Assembly (NCBI GenBank): GCA_029204225.1
Contig: MU831920.1
Span: 32,895 to 96,894, forward strand
Reading direction: 5' to 3'
Length of the DNA: 64,000 bases
From: Diphasiastrum complanatum
Lineage: Eukaryota > Streptophyta > Lycopodiopsida > Lycopodiales > Lycopodiaceae
Positions 1-12,900 of the stretch are shown here, piece by piece. The translations under genes and the position numbers were made by a program. Below the pieces are notes generated by a model. It worked only from the letters and a program-made list of their open reading frames with translations, was not told the origin of the DNA and searched no databases. Each line of letters starts with the position of its first letter. Position 1 is the first letter of the stretch.

Positions 1-1163
1 AGAAATGTTATCATTCTTGATAATTGGAAGATCTTCATTTGCATAACACTTTAGCTCCAAACGTAGCCTTTTAATCCATACAACCTCCTTTGTTGTGGTT
101 GTAAGAGATTTGTATTCAGCTTCAACGGATGATAAGGAAATAGTTGTCTGCTTCTTTGATAGCCAGAAAACCAAGTTCCTTCCAAGAAATATAGTGTAAG
201 CACTTGTGGATTTCCTATCCAACCTGTCTCCTACAAAATCTGAATCTGAAAAAGCAATCAAAGTCAGATCTTCTCCTTCGTAGAATAATCCATAATCCAA
301 GGTAGAAGATATATACCTCAAGACTCTTTTAGCCAACTTCCAATTATATAACTTTGGATCCTGCATGTGTTGACTTAGCTTATGAACACAAAAGCTTAGA
401 TCATGTCTAGTCACTGTTAACCAAATAAGTGAGCCAATAAAACTCCTATAAAGAGTGATGTCCACAAAGGATTTTTCATCATCTTTCATAGGAACTTTTA
501 CAGTGTGCTCCATAGGTATATCTATGCCTTTACAGTTTTCCATATGGAATTTTCTAGGCATGGAAAGTGCATATCTACTTTGGCTTATAAATGCATGACC
601 TTTCCAAAAATCTATTTCAAGGCCTAGAATATAGTGAAGAACTCCTAATTCCTGCATCTTAAACTCAGTACCAAGTGCATGCTTAGTTTCTTCAACCAAC
701 TCTCATTATTTCCACAAAGAATGATATCATCTACATGGATGAGAAGAATAATTACAAAGTTATCTACAAACTTATAATACAGAGAAGGGTCATATTCACT
801 TAGACAAAATCCGAGTGATATGAGATAGGAGATGAGCCTTGCATACCAAGACCTTGGTGCATGTTTCAGTCCATACAGACTTTTGAACAAAAGACAAACT
901 TTTGATTCATCACCTTCCTTCACAAAACCTAGAGGTTGCTCCATGTAAATCTCCTCCTCAAGGTAACCATTAGAAACATCAAGCTGGAACATACTCCATT
1001 TGTGAAAACATGCAAGAGATATGAGTATTCGAATTACCATCTTTGCAACTGGTGCAAAGGTGTCTTCATAGTCAAGACCTTTGATCTGTGAGTAGCCTTT
1101 GGCACAAAGTCTTGCTTTATACTTATTGATAGATCCATCATGATAGGAAGTTTCACCTTCCAC
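1..1163 (-). pseudogene. Copia A reverse transcriptase and RNase H (broken)
   Basis: An open stretch at 645-1163 carries the plant Copia RT core: YKARLCAKGYSQ, FAPVAKM, FQLDVSNGYLEEEIYM, LYGLKHAPRSWYARL and the catalytic box LLIHVDDIIL. The usual box is YVDD; here Tyr is replaced by His next to the two metal-binding Asp residues. Downstream, 60-170 reads as the Copia RNase H segment (SLSSVEAEYKSL, then TTTTKEVVWIKRL), but 1-640 has no long open frame. Family knowledge: RT and RNase H copy the element RNA into cDNA in cytoplasmic particles. The N-terminal RT block is missing because the frame is lost at about 1170-1210. Confidence 0.9.
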
Positions 1164-1211
1164 TTGCCTTCCTTCAGCATCATATGTGAGCCTACTTGGC
1201 TCAGATCTTGC

Positions 1212-1990
1212 TCATGTAGATCTTCTTGGTGTGGTAGCTTGAATTTGCGCCTCCTCAAGCCTTGGCCTCACCTCTTCTTGAACAACATCAAGATTGCTGA
1301 TTGACCTTGCATGAGACTCCTTGACCTGTGCAGCATCCAAGTTAAACTTCTGATCTTCATGGAAGATCATATCTCTACTAACAACATTTTTGTCAGTAGA
1401 GGGTAAATAAACTTTGTATGCTTTTTTGGTAGATGCATATCCTACAACAATTCCTTTTACTGCACTAGGATCTTCCTTCTTCCTAGTTTCTAGAGGCACA
1501 TGCACAAAGCATACACAGCCAAAAATCCTAAGATGATCTACCTTAGGCTTTTTCTTATACAACATCTCAAATGGTGTCTTTCCTCCTATTGCAAGATTTG
1601 AAAGCCTATTACAAAGATAGTTTGCACATGCAACTGCCTCTCCCCAAAATTCTTTAGGTAGAGAAGCTTCTAGCCTAATGGCTTTTGCACATTCACACAA
1701 AGTTCTATTCTTTCTCTCAACAACTCCATTTTGCTGAGGAGTATATGAACAAGAAAACTCTCTTTGAATATCTTCTCTCACACAAAAGTCTTTAAACTTT
1801 TTGGAAGTGTATTCTCTTCCACTATCACTTCTCAAAGCTTTCAACTTGAAAGGAAACTGCTTTTCTACATAAGCTTTGAAAGTAAGAAAAACATCATAGA
1901 CCATGGCTTTTGAAGACAGCATATAGCTCCAAGAATATCTTGTATAATCGTCTACAAAAGAGATGAGAAATGAACATCAGACTGTACAAG
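1212..1990 (-). pseudogene. Copia A integrase core (broken)
   Basis: The minus-strand frame contains the rve integrase core. VDDYTRYSW holds the first Asp, LRSDSGREY the second, and GVVERKNRT the catalytic Glu, followed by the plant Copia block GEAVACANYLCNR and FGCVCFVHVP. All three DDE residues are visible. The frame upstream of VDDY does not join the GAG-pre-integrase frame: about 40 bp that normally separate the two seem to be deleted near 1975-1990, with a frame change. The C-terminal tail is followed by a frame loss before RT. Confidence 0.88.
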
Positions 1991-3075
1991 TTCAAATGGT
2001 TGCTTTGTCTTGATACTTGATCTAAGAAAAGGCCTTCTGTGTGCTTTTGCCAGCACACAAGCTTCACAAGGTAGAAGTTCCTTTGACAGTGTCTTTGGTA
2101 GACCAACAACTTTTTCTTCTTTGGTAGACCAACAACTTTTTCTTCTTTGGTAGACCAACAACTTTTCCTTCTTTGACCATAGATTGCATGGCTTTGAGAT
2201 TGGGATGTCCCAATCTCTTGTGCCATAGATCCTCCTGTAGAACCTTGGTCTCATAGGCAATATCTGAAATGTTAGCACTCTCCCTACTAGTTTGTACAAC
2301 TTACCAATTCTAGATCCTCTAGCAATAACTTCATTTTCTCTGAGATTATACACTTGTCAACTTGAGACTTGACATCCAATCCACTATCAAACAACTGTCC
2401 TACACTAATAAGATTCTTAGTCAATCTAGGTACATATAGTACATCATGTAAGCAAAAACATTTTGATGATGATGCATGCAGTGGAATACTACCTATTTCT
2501 TCAATCCTACACTCTACATCATTAGCAGTATAGATTGATCTTTTTGCACCTAGATATGGCATGAGATTAGTGAAAGAGTTTCTAGAACTAGACATATGGG
2601 AACTAGCCCCACTATCTATCTACCAGACTTCTTCATTCTTAAAAGAAGAAGATGAAAAAGTAGACATCATTAATGAATCCTCTCTTTCACTCTCAACACC
2701 CTCACACTCATCCTCATTAGTAAAGTTAGCTTTCTTAGATTGGTTCTTCTTCTTGAAGCAGTTTAATGCATAGTGTCTTTTCTTGCCAGAGAAAAAACAC
2801 TTGATCTTTGACAGCTTCTTTTTGCCACTAGATGTTGCAGCTTGTGAGGACTGATCCTCGCCACCTTCTTTGGCTTTGTCCTTCTTGAAGTGTCATTGTC
2901 CTTTGCCCTTGCCTCTTGACTTGTCTCTGATGAAGAGTGCTTTGTCATCTCCACCATCTTTCAATGAAAGTCTGTTGATCCTCAGCATCTTGTTCTCTTG
3001 CCTATTTTCTTCAGCAATGAGAACACCTTGCGAAGGATATGTGCTCAATTCACACTCCTTTTATGTACAACATGA
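1952..3075 (-). pseudogene. Copia A gag zinc knuckle, protease and GAG-pre-integrase (broken)
   Basis: From right to left: a Lys-rich gag tail; a CCHC knuckle whose second Cys is Ser (CFFSGKKRHYALNC, about 2755-2800); a stop codon TAG at 2620-2622 just before the protease active site DSGASSHM (2602-2616 encodes DSGAS); the protease body to about 2300; and the WHKRLGHPNLKAM part of the GAG-pre-integrase domain near 2200. A 26-bp unit is present three times in tandem at about 2097-2175. The two extra copies (52 bp) shift the frame before the CEACVLAKAHRRPF block. The polyprotein therefore carries at least a lost zinc ligand, a nonsense codon and a repeat-driven frameshift. Confidence 0.88.
2097..2175. 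repeat. 26-bp tandem triplication
   Basis: The unit beginning GGTAGACCAACAAC and ending in CTTCTTT occurs three times head to tail with one or two differences in the last copy. It lies inside the GAG-pre-integrase coding region of Copia A, and its period is not a multiple of three. Confidence 0.93.
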
Positions 3076-3085
3076 AATTTAGTGG

Positions 3086-3360
3086 ACATCACCATGGACG
3101 AGGCCCCAAACTCGAGATAGGAAGATAATATTCTAATAATCTCCACAATTTTAAAGATAAAATCTTCATGCCTAACTTCAGTGGAAACACCGATACTATA
3201 GAGGTGGAAGAATGGCTACACAAATTGAATAAATATTTTCAATTATTTTCTAGGACTAATCAAGCGAATATTGCTTATGCTTCAATACACTTCAAGGGTC
3301 CAGCCTATGTTTGGTGGAAGAAAGTTGATTCGACTTGTTTATCCCTAAGAGTCTAACATG
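3086..3360 (+). pseudogene. Ty3/Gypsy gag N-terminal fragment
   Basis: An open stretch (3168-3356) reads as the start of a plant Ty3 gag: MPNFSGNTDTIEVEEWLHKL, then KYFQLF, ANIAYASIHFKGPAYVWWKK. This matches the usual gag pattern P-x-F-x-G..., W-L..., A...L.G.A..WW. It ends in a stop after about 62 residues and no further gag follows. It may belong to the same dead plus-strand element as the RNase H scrap at 7755-7965, but the intervening pol is not recognisable. Confidence 0.75.
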
Positions 3361-4863
3361 TGGAACTTCTTGATTGGCCAAATTTTAACATAAGGAATCT
3401 AAAATAACTTTTTTTCTTTTAGCAAGTATTTTGATCTTACACCATATTGATACCTAGATTAACTATCATCATTTTAAGTGTTTTCCAAGGTGCTTCTAAA
3501 CATTGTATGCAAATTGTACATGAATAGCGTATTGAGGAACATTGCATTAAGATTGTTATTACCTCTAACCTTCTTTGTCCCAAAAGTACAAAATATATTT
3601 TTCTAGCAATGATTGGTTTTTTATTACAATCAATTCTCAAGATCAAGGATCTATTCAGTCCTCATTTTTATTGAAGTCCAAAACTTGCAGAATATGATTG
3701 GGAGTAGAACTTGTTGAAGTTGTCTTGAATCTTTGTAAAAAAATTTCCAACATGTCCACCCCACACTATCTTGGATGCAATCCCTTGATATTGGGCTTTT
3801 GCTATTGAGTTCAGGATGTCTTATTGGCATTGACATTATTGTTATTTAACATTGAAGATTAATTGATAATGTTGTAAAAGCTTTTGATTCCTTCTATTTT
3901 TACTATCTTTCTCTTTCTGATGAGAAGGGAAAACTATTTTTCTATTGCTCTATTCTTTGGTTGGAACCAATGAGACTGAGTAATTTTTTGTTTCAAGTTA
4001 TTTGTTGCTTTCTCTTATTCTTGTGGATGGTAGTGGATATCTATGAAAATAATTTGAAGAAAATATCACAAACAACCCTAAGATAATTTTTCAAGCAATA
4101 GAGTTTGCACTTTGACCAATTGCCAAACTAGCATTCAAGGAAAAGAATCTTAGCAATGGCTCCACAAACATCTCCATCTTTGATCACTGTGAAAGATTCA
4201 ACTAGTTTCATCACATTTTGCAATATTTCCATATTTGGCATATTGAGGCCAAAACTTGTTTTAGAATTAGAGGTTGACTTTTCAAAGTTCATTAGTCTAA
4301 ATTTCATTTGAATAAACACTTTTTGAAAGTGTGCACACACACTCAATTCGGAATGTCTAATTTCGAAGGAAGCCTGGTTGTGTTAGATGCCTAATTGTTT
4401 CGCTCCCTTCATGGTTGTCTCTGACACCTACCAAGACATTCCTTCATTGGATCTAAGTCTATGTTGATGTTGTAGTTTGGTAAATATCTTGTAATGTTCT
4501 GTATGTTGGAGCTTTGTTTCCTATATCGCACCTAATATCTTCGAGAGCCCTCCAACATGTGTGACCATGTTTGAACATATAATTGGAAGATTCCAAGGTT
4601 CAAAACTATGTGTGAAATTGCATAGACCCAACTACTCATAATCTTGTATATAAGGAGGAATTATTTATGCTCTTCATTTGTTGTAATGTTAGAAACCCAG
4701 TAGGAATTTTTTATTTGTAGATTGCATCAAGGTATTTACATTTTTTCTTTTCACAATAATTTTTTTTTGACATAGTCCAAGTAGTCTCTTAGCATAAAAT
4801 GAAGCATTTGCTCATGAAAGAGACAAGGTGAGGAAAAGAGACACAATTAAGTAGATACATGTA

Positions 4864-4866
<3 letters not shown>
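3361..4866. other. No gene seen; AT-rich intergenic DNA
   Basis: No coding frame with recognisable domains on either strand. A stretch at about 4495-4745 starts TGTTGGAGC and contains a TATATAAGG box, so it could be part of an old solo LTR. No partner copy is present in the window. Confidence 0.4.

Positions 4867-4942
<76 letters not shown>
4867..4942. repeat. (CT)38 microsatellite
   Basis: Perfect 76-bp CT tract. The ~90 bp after it (TTTGAGAGTTATTTTTGTTT and on to about 5030) match the sequence after the (TC)30 tract at 7413-7472, so the tract sits at the edge of a duplicated repeat. Confidence 0.98.
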
Positions 4943-4945
<3 letters not shown>

Positions 4946-5879
4946 AGAGTTATTTTTGTTTATTTTCCTTCATTTTTTAGCTCCAAATTATTTTGATTTT
5001 GAGATTTTTAGTACTTTTATTAGCGTTCTTGACTCAACCAAGCAACAGGCATTGGCTTTGTTGACCTTGCCTTGCAAAGGCAATACTATGTGTTGAGGTC
5101 AATCAATGGAGTTTGAAAGAAAGTCAACATTAAAGGCTAGATTGTGGTAGTGTCCGAACACTTAAGGTTTGGACCTTGCAGGTGGAGGGATGAAATAGCA
5201 TGCATGGACCTTGGTTAAAGGCCCAATTATCTCACACATAATTAAGTGATCATCCATGCTTGCATGTAACATACCAAACGACATGTAGTGAATGGAACAA
5301 AAGTGACTCGCATGCTTTTGCTTTTGTTTTTGTTTTATTTTTATTTAAGTGATATGCAATCAATCCATAGCAATCATGCATCTCATTGAGTGTCTTGATC
5401 TTGACAAAGCTTGTGCATGATGTTGACCATCCTACTCCATGCTACTATAGATCCATTTTGCGAATGAGCAAGAGACCCTACTTTGCAGCAGGAGTTCCAA
5501 AGATCTTTTACAGATGATTGTTTCAAGTGCTACCTTGCAAACCGTATTGACAGCTGATTCCTTACACTTGTTGTCAAAGTTGCTTGCTTCTTGTTGATAG
5601 TAATTATGAATGCCTTTGAAAATCAAATCAATTGTTGTTATAAATGGTCAAAATAATTGGTCATCAGTTATATATGCATGCATATGTCTGTCAAGAAGTT
5701 CGCGCCATAGTAGCTTTTGCAAAACATAGTCGTATATGTATTTCTTTATTCTCATTAAAGAGCTATTGATTTATCTTATAGGTAGATTGTTTTGATATGG
5801 CTCTACGCCAAGTCCAGAAGGAATTCAAAATCAGCATTCGTCTGCATGGAATGAAGGCCTAGATTTGCATTGTATACCA
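4943..5879. other. No gene seen; starts with a duplicated microsatellite flank
   Basis: The first ~90 bases are duplicated at 7473-7560. The rest, to 5879, is non-coding on both strands with no domain match. Confidence 0.5.
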
Positions 5880-6335
5880 CCACACGTGGGCGAGTATGTC
5901 AAGCACTATATACCTACTCATGAAAGACCTAACTAGCAGTAGTACTTCTTGGTATTTAACCCATGAGATCATAGAAAATCGAACCTAGGTGGATGAGCCA
6001 TCTCAAGCATGATATAACAATTGACCATGTGTGGAAGATCTAACACAGTAGTCATGTTTCTTGGTATTATCAACCCATGGGATCACATAGAATCATACCT
6101 CAGTGGGTGAGCCAAACTCAGATGTGATACACCCAACTCACCACCGTGGGATTATGTAAAATCAAACCTCAGTGGGTGAGCCCAACTCAAGCATGATACA
6201 CCAACTCCCCACATGTAGAAAGATAACACTAACACTAATGCCTTTCAATATTATCAACCTGTGGTATCTAATCTGGTTGAGTAAGCCCAACTCAAGCATG
6301 AGACACCAACTCATCAAGTGTGAGAATATAAATTA
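5880..6335 (-). repeat. tRNA-like tandem repeat, block 1 (about four degenerate units)
   Basis: Four neighbouring copies of a ~105-125 bp unit. On the minus strand a unit reads ...TGGTGAGTTGGTG..., about 31 nt, then AGGTTCGATTCTC, then a conserved tail CCCATGGGTTGATAATACC. The first box resembles the tRNA A box (TRGCNNAGTNGG) and the second the B box (GGTTCGANTCC). They are spaced about 42 nt, as in a tRNA gene. Best B box here: plus-strand complement at 5977-5986. Units 2-4 (near 6091, 6161, 6270) have diverged B boxes. Confidence 0.7.
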
Positions 6336-7169
<834 letters not shown>

Positions 7170-7409
7170 TTCTTATCACATGCAAAATTGACACTCAAGT
7201 GAAGGTCACGAGGAAGATGGTAATCCACATATTAACTTTTTTGTCACAACTGCTTCTGATTAATATTTGCCACACTTGTTCATCCAAATTGACATCAATC
7301 TAGAAAGAAGAGTAGTTGTCACATTATCATCCATTAGCCTCAATATATCAAGAACAAGTACATTATCAATAGTGAAGTAGCCAATTTGACAAGCTTGTTG
7401 GTTTATGTG

Positions 7410-7412
<3 letters not shown>

Positions 7413-7472
<60 letters not shown>
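7413..7472. repeat. (TC)30 microsatellite
   Basis: Perfect 60-bp tract. Its right flank (7473-7560) is a diverged copy of 4943-5030. Confidence 0.98.
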
Positions 7473-7477
<5 letters not shown>

Positions 7478-7654
7478 GAGAGTTATTTTTTGTTTATTTT
7501 GCTTCATTTTTTGGGCTCAAAATGATTTTAATTTTGGGGTTTTCAACACTATTATTAGATATGTGACATGGCTTCAACAATGGGTAGAAATGGTCCTTCT
7601 CACCATCACACCCAATATTCTCCCAACATCGTGGCAGAGGCCTCAATTTCAAAT

Positions 7655-7755
7655 ATAAGATCTAATTAGCAGTAGTTCTTCTTAGTACTATCAACTTGTG
7701 GGATCACAAGGTGAGCCAAACTCAAGAAAGATACACCCAAGTCATCACATGTGGG
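7655..7755 (-). repeat. tRNA-like repeat, single degenerate unit
   Basis: Contains the unit parts AGCAGTAGTTCTTCTTAGTA, CAACTTGTGGGATCACA, GTGAGCCAAACTCAAG and ACTCATCACATGTGGGAAG in the normal order. About 20 bp covering the B box are missing. It joins directly to the Ty3 RNase H scrap. Confidence 0.65.
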
Positions 7756-7965
7756 AAGATAACTATCTAAATGCTAACGACCTTGATGTAGGAGTGGTCC
7801 TTTCTCATGATAGTAGACCAGTTGCATTTGAAAGCAAAAAGTTAGAGATCCTGCTCAGTGTAGGTATTCTACCTATGCGAAGGAACGTTTTGCAGTCATT
7901 CATGCATTAAAAATCTAGAGGCATTATTTATACAGTGCCAGATTTACGGTGATGATTGTCACCTC
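7755..7965 (+). pseudogene. Ty3/Gypsy RNase H fragment
   Basis: The plus strand reads NANDLDVGVVLSHDSRPVAF then ESKKL. After a frame change near 7845 it continues QCRYSTYAKERFAVIHALKI, stop, RHYLYSARFTV. This is the Ty3 RNase H core (D.SD...G.VL, PVAFESRKL, Y...E.E.LAV..AL..WRHYL). The stop falls where Trp is normally found, a TGG to TAG change. There is one frameshift and one stop in about 70 codons, so it is dead. No RT or integrase is recognisable beside it. Confidence 0.8.
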
Positions 7966-8224
7966 CCTTAAGTATATATGTGATGTCGTAGACCTAAGAG
8001 GCTCTAAGGCAACTAAGATTTTGGAAGTAAAAGATTTGATGGAATTTTGTTTTAGCAGCCTACATACAACAAATTGGAGTTCACATACTAATAGGTTCAA
8101 CCAAGAAGTGCATCAACCAAAAAGCTTTTCTACAATCAAATTTTTGAAAGATCTTCTAAGGGTTTTGATTGCAGAGAAGTAGAAAGTTCAAAAGTCTATT
8201 AAATGAATGAAAGAATTGGATCAT
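7966..8224. other. No recognisable gene
   Basis: A 77-codon open frame (7949-8182, +) has no recognisable motif and lies among degenerate repeats. It is probably decayed element sequence. Confidence 0.35.
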
Positions 8225-8480
8225 TCTTGAACGCTTAAAATCACTAGAGGTAGTATTGGTGGTTATTGGTATTATCAACCTGTGGGATTATATAGAATTG
8301 AACTTAGGCGGGTGAGCCATCCCCAACACAATACACCAACTCATCGCATGTGGAAGATCTGACTAGTATTGATCCTTCTTGGTCTTACCAACCTGTGGGA
8401 TCATAAAAAATCAAACTTGCGTGGACGAGCCGAACATACACCAATTCACCATGTGTGGGAGATAACTATCTATCAAGTAG
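8225..8480 (-). repeat. tRNA-like tandem repeat, block 2 (two units)
   Basis: Two units with B-box complements at about 8296-8305 (GAATTGAACT) and 8410-8419 (ATCAAACTTG), about 115 bp apart. Both have the TATTATCAACCTGTGGGAT and CTCATCGCATGTGGAAGAT blocks. Confidence 0.7.
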
Positions 8481-8554
8481 TAATGCTTCTTACAACTCAC
8501 ATTATTGCTATTTTTCTTGTGAAACCTAAAAGAACCCTAAAAGATAAAAAACAA

Positions 8555-8607
<53 letters not shown>

Positions 8608-8824
8608 GCACGCCTCTCCTTCTCTCTCTTGCCCTTTTATACCTTCTCTCTTTGTAGAAACTTCTCTTTCTACGAATTTCTAAATGCACATGTTCTCTCT
8701 CTAAAAATTTCTAAATGCACATGTCATTTTCAAGCATTTCAAATGCACTTCAAATGCCCTTCAAATAAATTTTAGGGCAAACGTGGACCAATGAGGATAG
8801 ACAAAACCCTTTTTGTCTATCATT
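8481..8824. repeat. (CT)24 tract and decayed CT-rich flank
   Basis: The pure tract is 8558-8605. The flanks to about 8700 are CT-rich with repeated TTTCTAAATGCACATG (twice) and AAATGC motifs. No gene. Confidence 0.8.
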
Positions 8825-9415
8825 GCCCACATTCTTGCATTATCAATCTATGGGATCAAAGAGAATTGAACTTAGGTGGGTGAGCCATCTCCAACACAAT
8901 ATACCAACTCACATGTGGGACGGTCTAACTAGTAGTATAGCTTCTTAGTGACTCATGGGATCACAGAGAGTTGAACCTGAGTGCGTGAGCCTGGAGCCAT
9001 CTCAAGCACAATACACCAACTCACCACATGTGGGAAGATCTAATTTGTAGTTATGTTTCTTGGTATTATCAATCTGTGGGATCACACAGAATTGAACTTG
9101 GGTGAGCAAGTCATCTCAAGCACTAAAAACCCACATGTGAGAAGATATAACTAGTACTAGTGCTTCTTGGTATTATTAACCCATGGTATCATAGAGAATC
9201 AACCCTAGGTGGGTGACCCATCTCAAGCAGGATACAACCACTCACCACATGTGGAAAGACTCAACTTGTAGTTATGTTTCTTGGTATTATCAACCCATGG
9301 TATCACATAGAATTGAATCTGAGTCCTCAATGGGGGAGCCAAACGAAGCATGGGTGGGGAACCGTGGGATGACATAGAATCTAACCTGGGTGCGTGAGCC
9401 CTACACGTTAGACCA
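8825..9415 (-). repeat. tRNA-like tandem repeat, block 3 (about six units)
   Basis: The longest block. B-box complements lie near 8863, 8968, 9090, 9195, 9310 and 9377, with spacings of about 105, 122, 105, 115 and 67 bp. Each unit keeps the block TTCTTGGTATTATCAACCC, a GGGTGAGCCATCTCAAGCA block containing the A-to-B spacer, and ACTCACCACATGTGG. It stops shortly before the promoter region of the IDM1-like gene. Confidence 0.72.
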
Positions 9416-9788
9416 TAACGCCTCGTAATGCATTAAAAAGTAGACCCTAAAAATAAGAAAAAAGAATTGCAAAAGACTAGTGACCTAGAACCAGGGTCAC
9501 TAGAGCGATTCAAAGTGGGGGTAGTGACCATCTGCAGGGGGGGTCTAACGGCTGCCACGTCAGCAGAGGGGTCACCTTCTTGCCAAACAGTCAGGGCAGG
9601 GGACTTCCCGCGGGCGCGACTTGGCAGTTGACACAATTTAATAATAAACCCTATTTATTAATTATTAAATAATTATTTTATTAATTATTTTGCTTTATTA
9701 TTAATTGTTTTTGCTTTTTTATTTATTGCAAAAGGTAATTAGTAGTTATTATTATTTTTATTATTGGCTGATAATAAAACCTTAAACC

Positions 9789-9831
<43 letters not shown>

Positions 9832-9967
9832 GAAGGAGAGCATGCGAGCTGAATTGTGTGAGGATTTGTGTTGGTGGGTGATGAATTCTGATGATCGGGG
9901 GGGGATCGGAAAGGCTGCTGGGTTTGGTTGCGATCAATTGAGTCGGTGGATGCCTCAGGGGAGCGAA
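9416..9967 (+). promoter_or_regulatory. Putative promoter and 5' UTR of the IDM1-like gene
   Basis: A GC-richer island (9480-9635) with GCCACGTCAGC (an ACGT-core/TGACG-type element, about 9556-9566) and GCGGGCGCGA is followed by a very AT-rich stretch (9640-9780). A (GA)n tract at 9791-9823 comes next, in the position of a 5' leader. GA/CT tracts in leaders are common in plant genes. No canonical TATA box can be singled out in the AT-rich part. Confidence 0.5.
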
Positions 9968-12900
9968 ATGGAGCCATCTTTTGTTGCAGAAAGGAAGCTT
10001 TTGATTGGCGATCTCGTGGAGGTGAAGATTTCTACTGAAATGTTTTGATTCTGATGCAAGCGCTGTTGTTTTGGTTTTTTCGGTTTAATTGCGGGGTTTT
10101 TCAATTGGAACCCACTATGCATGCAGATGTGTTGGCCAATTAAGATGGCTGGAAAGAATCCATCATATGCACTTGATTGATGGATTTTGATCTGAAGATG
10201 AATTCCTGGCTCTGCTGTTTGAGAATTTCTGACTTGGGTTTGTTATAGAGTGTTTTGTGGTTCATTGGTGAATGATCAAGATTGGAACTTCTCATTTGTT
10301 GAGGTAGACTTCAGTGAAATAGCGGAACCTTGATGTTGCAAGATGTATTTCCTCAGTGATACTTGCTAGCTTCCTGAAGCTTGAATAATCAGAGACTTGA
10401 TTTTCTGAAAATTTGCATGAAGTAATCTATGCTTTGTGGGATTCGTGCATAGAAGCGCAATAAGTTGTTTGCTTGTTTTCATCAGGTTCGCCAGACCGAA
10501 GAAGGTTTAAGAGGGTCCTGGCATCCTGGTGTTGTAGTGGACGTCAAGCCAGGCAAGAGAGCGGTTGAGTATGATGAGCTTCTTTCTGATAATGGCAAAT
10601 TTAAGCTGATAGAGTCTATTTCTTTTGGGAAAGATTTCCATTGTAACTCTTCGCAAAAAAAGCCACAACTCTGTTTACAGAAGAGCAAGGGGCTCATCAG
10701 GCCCAGACCACCTGATTTAGTGGATCCTTCTGCACATGGCTGGAAAAGGGGCCTGTTTGTGGATGTCCTTTATGAAGATGCATGGTGGGAAGCAATTATT
10801 TTGGAGCTTAACAGGGAGAAATCAAGTGCAAAAGTATGGTATCCTGACGAAAAAGCAGAGGAATGGATCGCTGTTTCAAAGCTTAGAGTTTCACAGAAAT
10901 GGAATGAGGAGACTGGATTATGGACAATCAAAGGACATGGGTTGTTGCCTACTTTCCATTCAAAGAAAAAAAACTCAGTCGATTCACCAGATGATAATTC
11001 AAAAGAAAGACAGAACGTGATCAAAATTTTGAAGGTCAATGAGGAGCCATCTACTGAATCTTCAACAGTAAGCCGTGCAACCATTGAAGACGTGCAAGAA
11101 GATACTGCTGTATGCATCCCTGCTGCAGAAGTTAAAATTGAACTGCTGGAAGAGGCGGGTTGCCTAAATACACCAGGTGGACAAAATAATAACATATATA
11201 GGTTGCATGATCTGAATGAAAGTAAGTTAGAAACTTTAGATCAGGAAGCCATTTTCAACAATGAAGTATGTACTCCAAATCTTGCACAGAAACAGGACAT
11301 TTCTGAGAGTCTTGCTGCAGAGGGTGAAAAGAGAGCGTCGGAAGATGTGGAAAGTTGTTTTTTTCCATCTTCTATGGTAGCCAAGGATAGGCCTTTAGAT
11401 TGTGCAACCAATACAAAAGACCAGTGTCTAGAAGGGTTGGGGCAATCCTTGGAAATGCCTTCTGAGAATGTCTCTGCTTTCCTATCAAATTCTACTTTTG
11501 AAAGATACTTATCTCGGGTGAGGGAAAATTTGAAAGAGCCCCCTGCAAAATCAAGTTGGCATATGTTAGCAACACAGAATTTCAAAGAAAAAAAATTTAC
11601 AGGAGGAATTCATCAGCAGCCCAATGGACATTCCAAAATCAGACCAAAAAAGCGAAAGGAACCATTGCTAGACAGTAATGGTTTTCAAGATATCTATGAG
11701 TACAGACCTTTAAATGGCCCGGCAGCCCAAAACAAGGCTCAGAAAGTCTCAAAGGTGACACATAATCGTAACAAGTGCGTCTACTCTGATACATCCAACC
11801 TTCAAAAGCAACGTGTTTTACCAAAGCGGGGCACCAAGATATCAATACCTGATGACAGGGGTACACAATGCCCTGATAATTTACCCCCACTTTGGTCTGC
11901 ACCATCATCCCCAATGGAAGAGCCACAAGCAAAGTCAAAAGGCAAAAGGCAAAATCTGTTTTCAGCCTTGATAGACCAGCGGATTATTAAGGAAAATGAA
12001 GTGGTACAGTATCTTCGTAAAAAGGACAAAAGTGTAATGAAAGAGGGTCGTATGACAAGGGAAGGTGTACTATGTAGTTGCTGCAACGAAATTTGGCAAC
12101 TTTCGAGCTTCGAAGTACATGCAGGCAGTAAACTTCATAGACCTTCAGCGAATATGTTTCTTAAAGATGGCCGGTCTTTGTCAGAATGTCAAGAGCAGGG
12201 TAGGGAAACTCCAAGTGGGTCAATAAAACCAACAAAATGTCAAGAGCAGGCAAGAAAAACGCCAAGTAAATCAATAGAACCAACAAAATATCAAGAGCAG
12301 ACAAGAGAAACTTCAAGGGGATCAATGAAACCAGCAGAGCAAAGGGAAGCATTGCTCCCTCATGATCAGGGTGATGCTGCTTGTGATGAGATTGATGATG
12401 CTACTGCTGAGGGTGACAATGTTTGTGCCATATGTGGTGATGGTGGAGAGCTTATTTGCTGTGATTCTTGCCCTTCCGTATTTCATCCCAAATGCCTTGA
12501 TTTAATGGTACTTCACTGTCTTTCCATTCTGAAGGCTTTTAGTGAATTGTATGTGCTTGCCGGATTCCTGCTACAAGCATGTTTATCTCTCTAGTGTTCT
12601 TTCATCTGACTGATCATAAAACCTGTTATTCTATGAAAGAAGTGTAACTATACTCTGCTACATTTGGATGCTCTGCTTCTTAAGTCACGCACACTTACTG
12701 AAGGTTGCTTTGACAAATTAGCAATCTTGTCAGCACTAGCCTTCATCCAAAAAGTAACCAATATAAATCCACCAGAATAGTAGATCCAGATGAACTTTTT
12801 CTTTACTCAGTTTTTCAGCTATCTGAGCTCTGATGACAAGTGAGTTGACTCTAAGAGGTGATTAGGATTATAGTCAACAAAACATTTATTATGTAAAAGA

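Larger units (their letters stand above)
1..3075 (-). mobile_element. Ty1/Copia LTR retrotransposon A, truncated at the window edge
   Basis: Read on the minus strand, the order is gag zinc knuckle, aspartic protease, GAG-pre-integrase, integrase, reverse transcriptase, RNase H. That order (integrase before RT) defines Ty1/Copia. The 3' LTR lies beyond the left edge, and homology stops near 3075, where Ty3 gag on the other strand begins, so the 5' LTR and gag start are missing. Several stops, frameshifts and a small deletion between the GAG-pre-integrase and the first integrase Asp show that the copy is dead. Confidence 0.92.

Noticed and set aside
10770-12352. Minus-strand open frames opposite exon 2 of the IDM1-like gene
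   Set aside because: They are shadows of a real plus-strand exon. No domains or splice signals.
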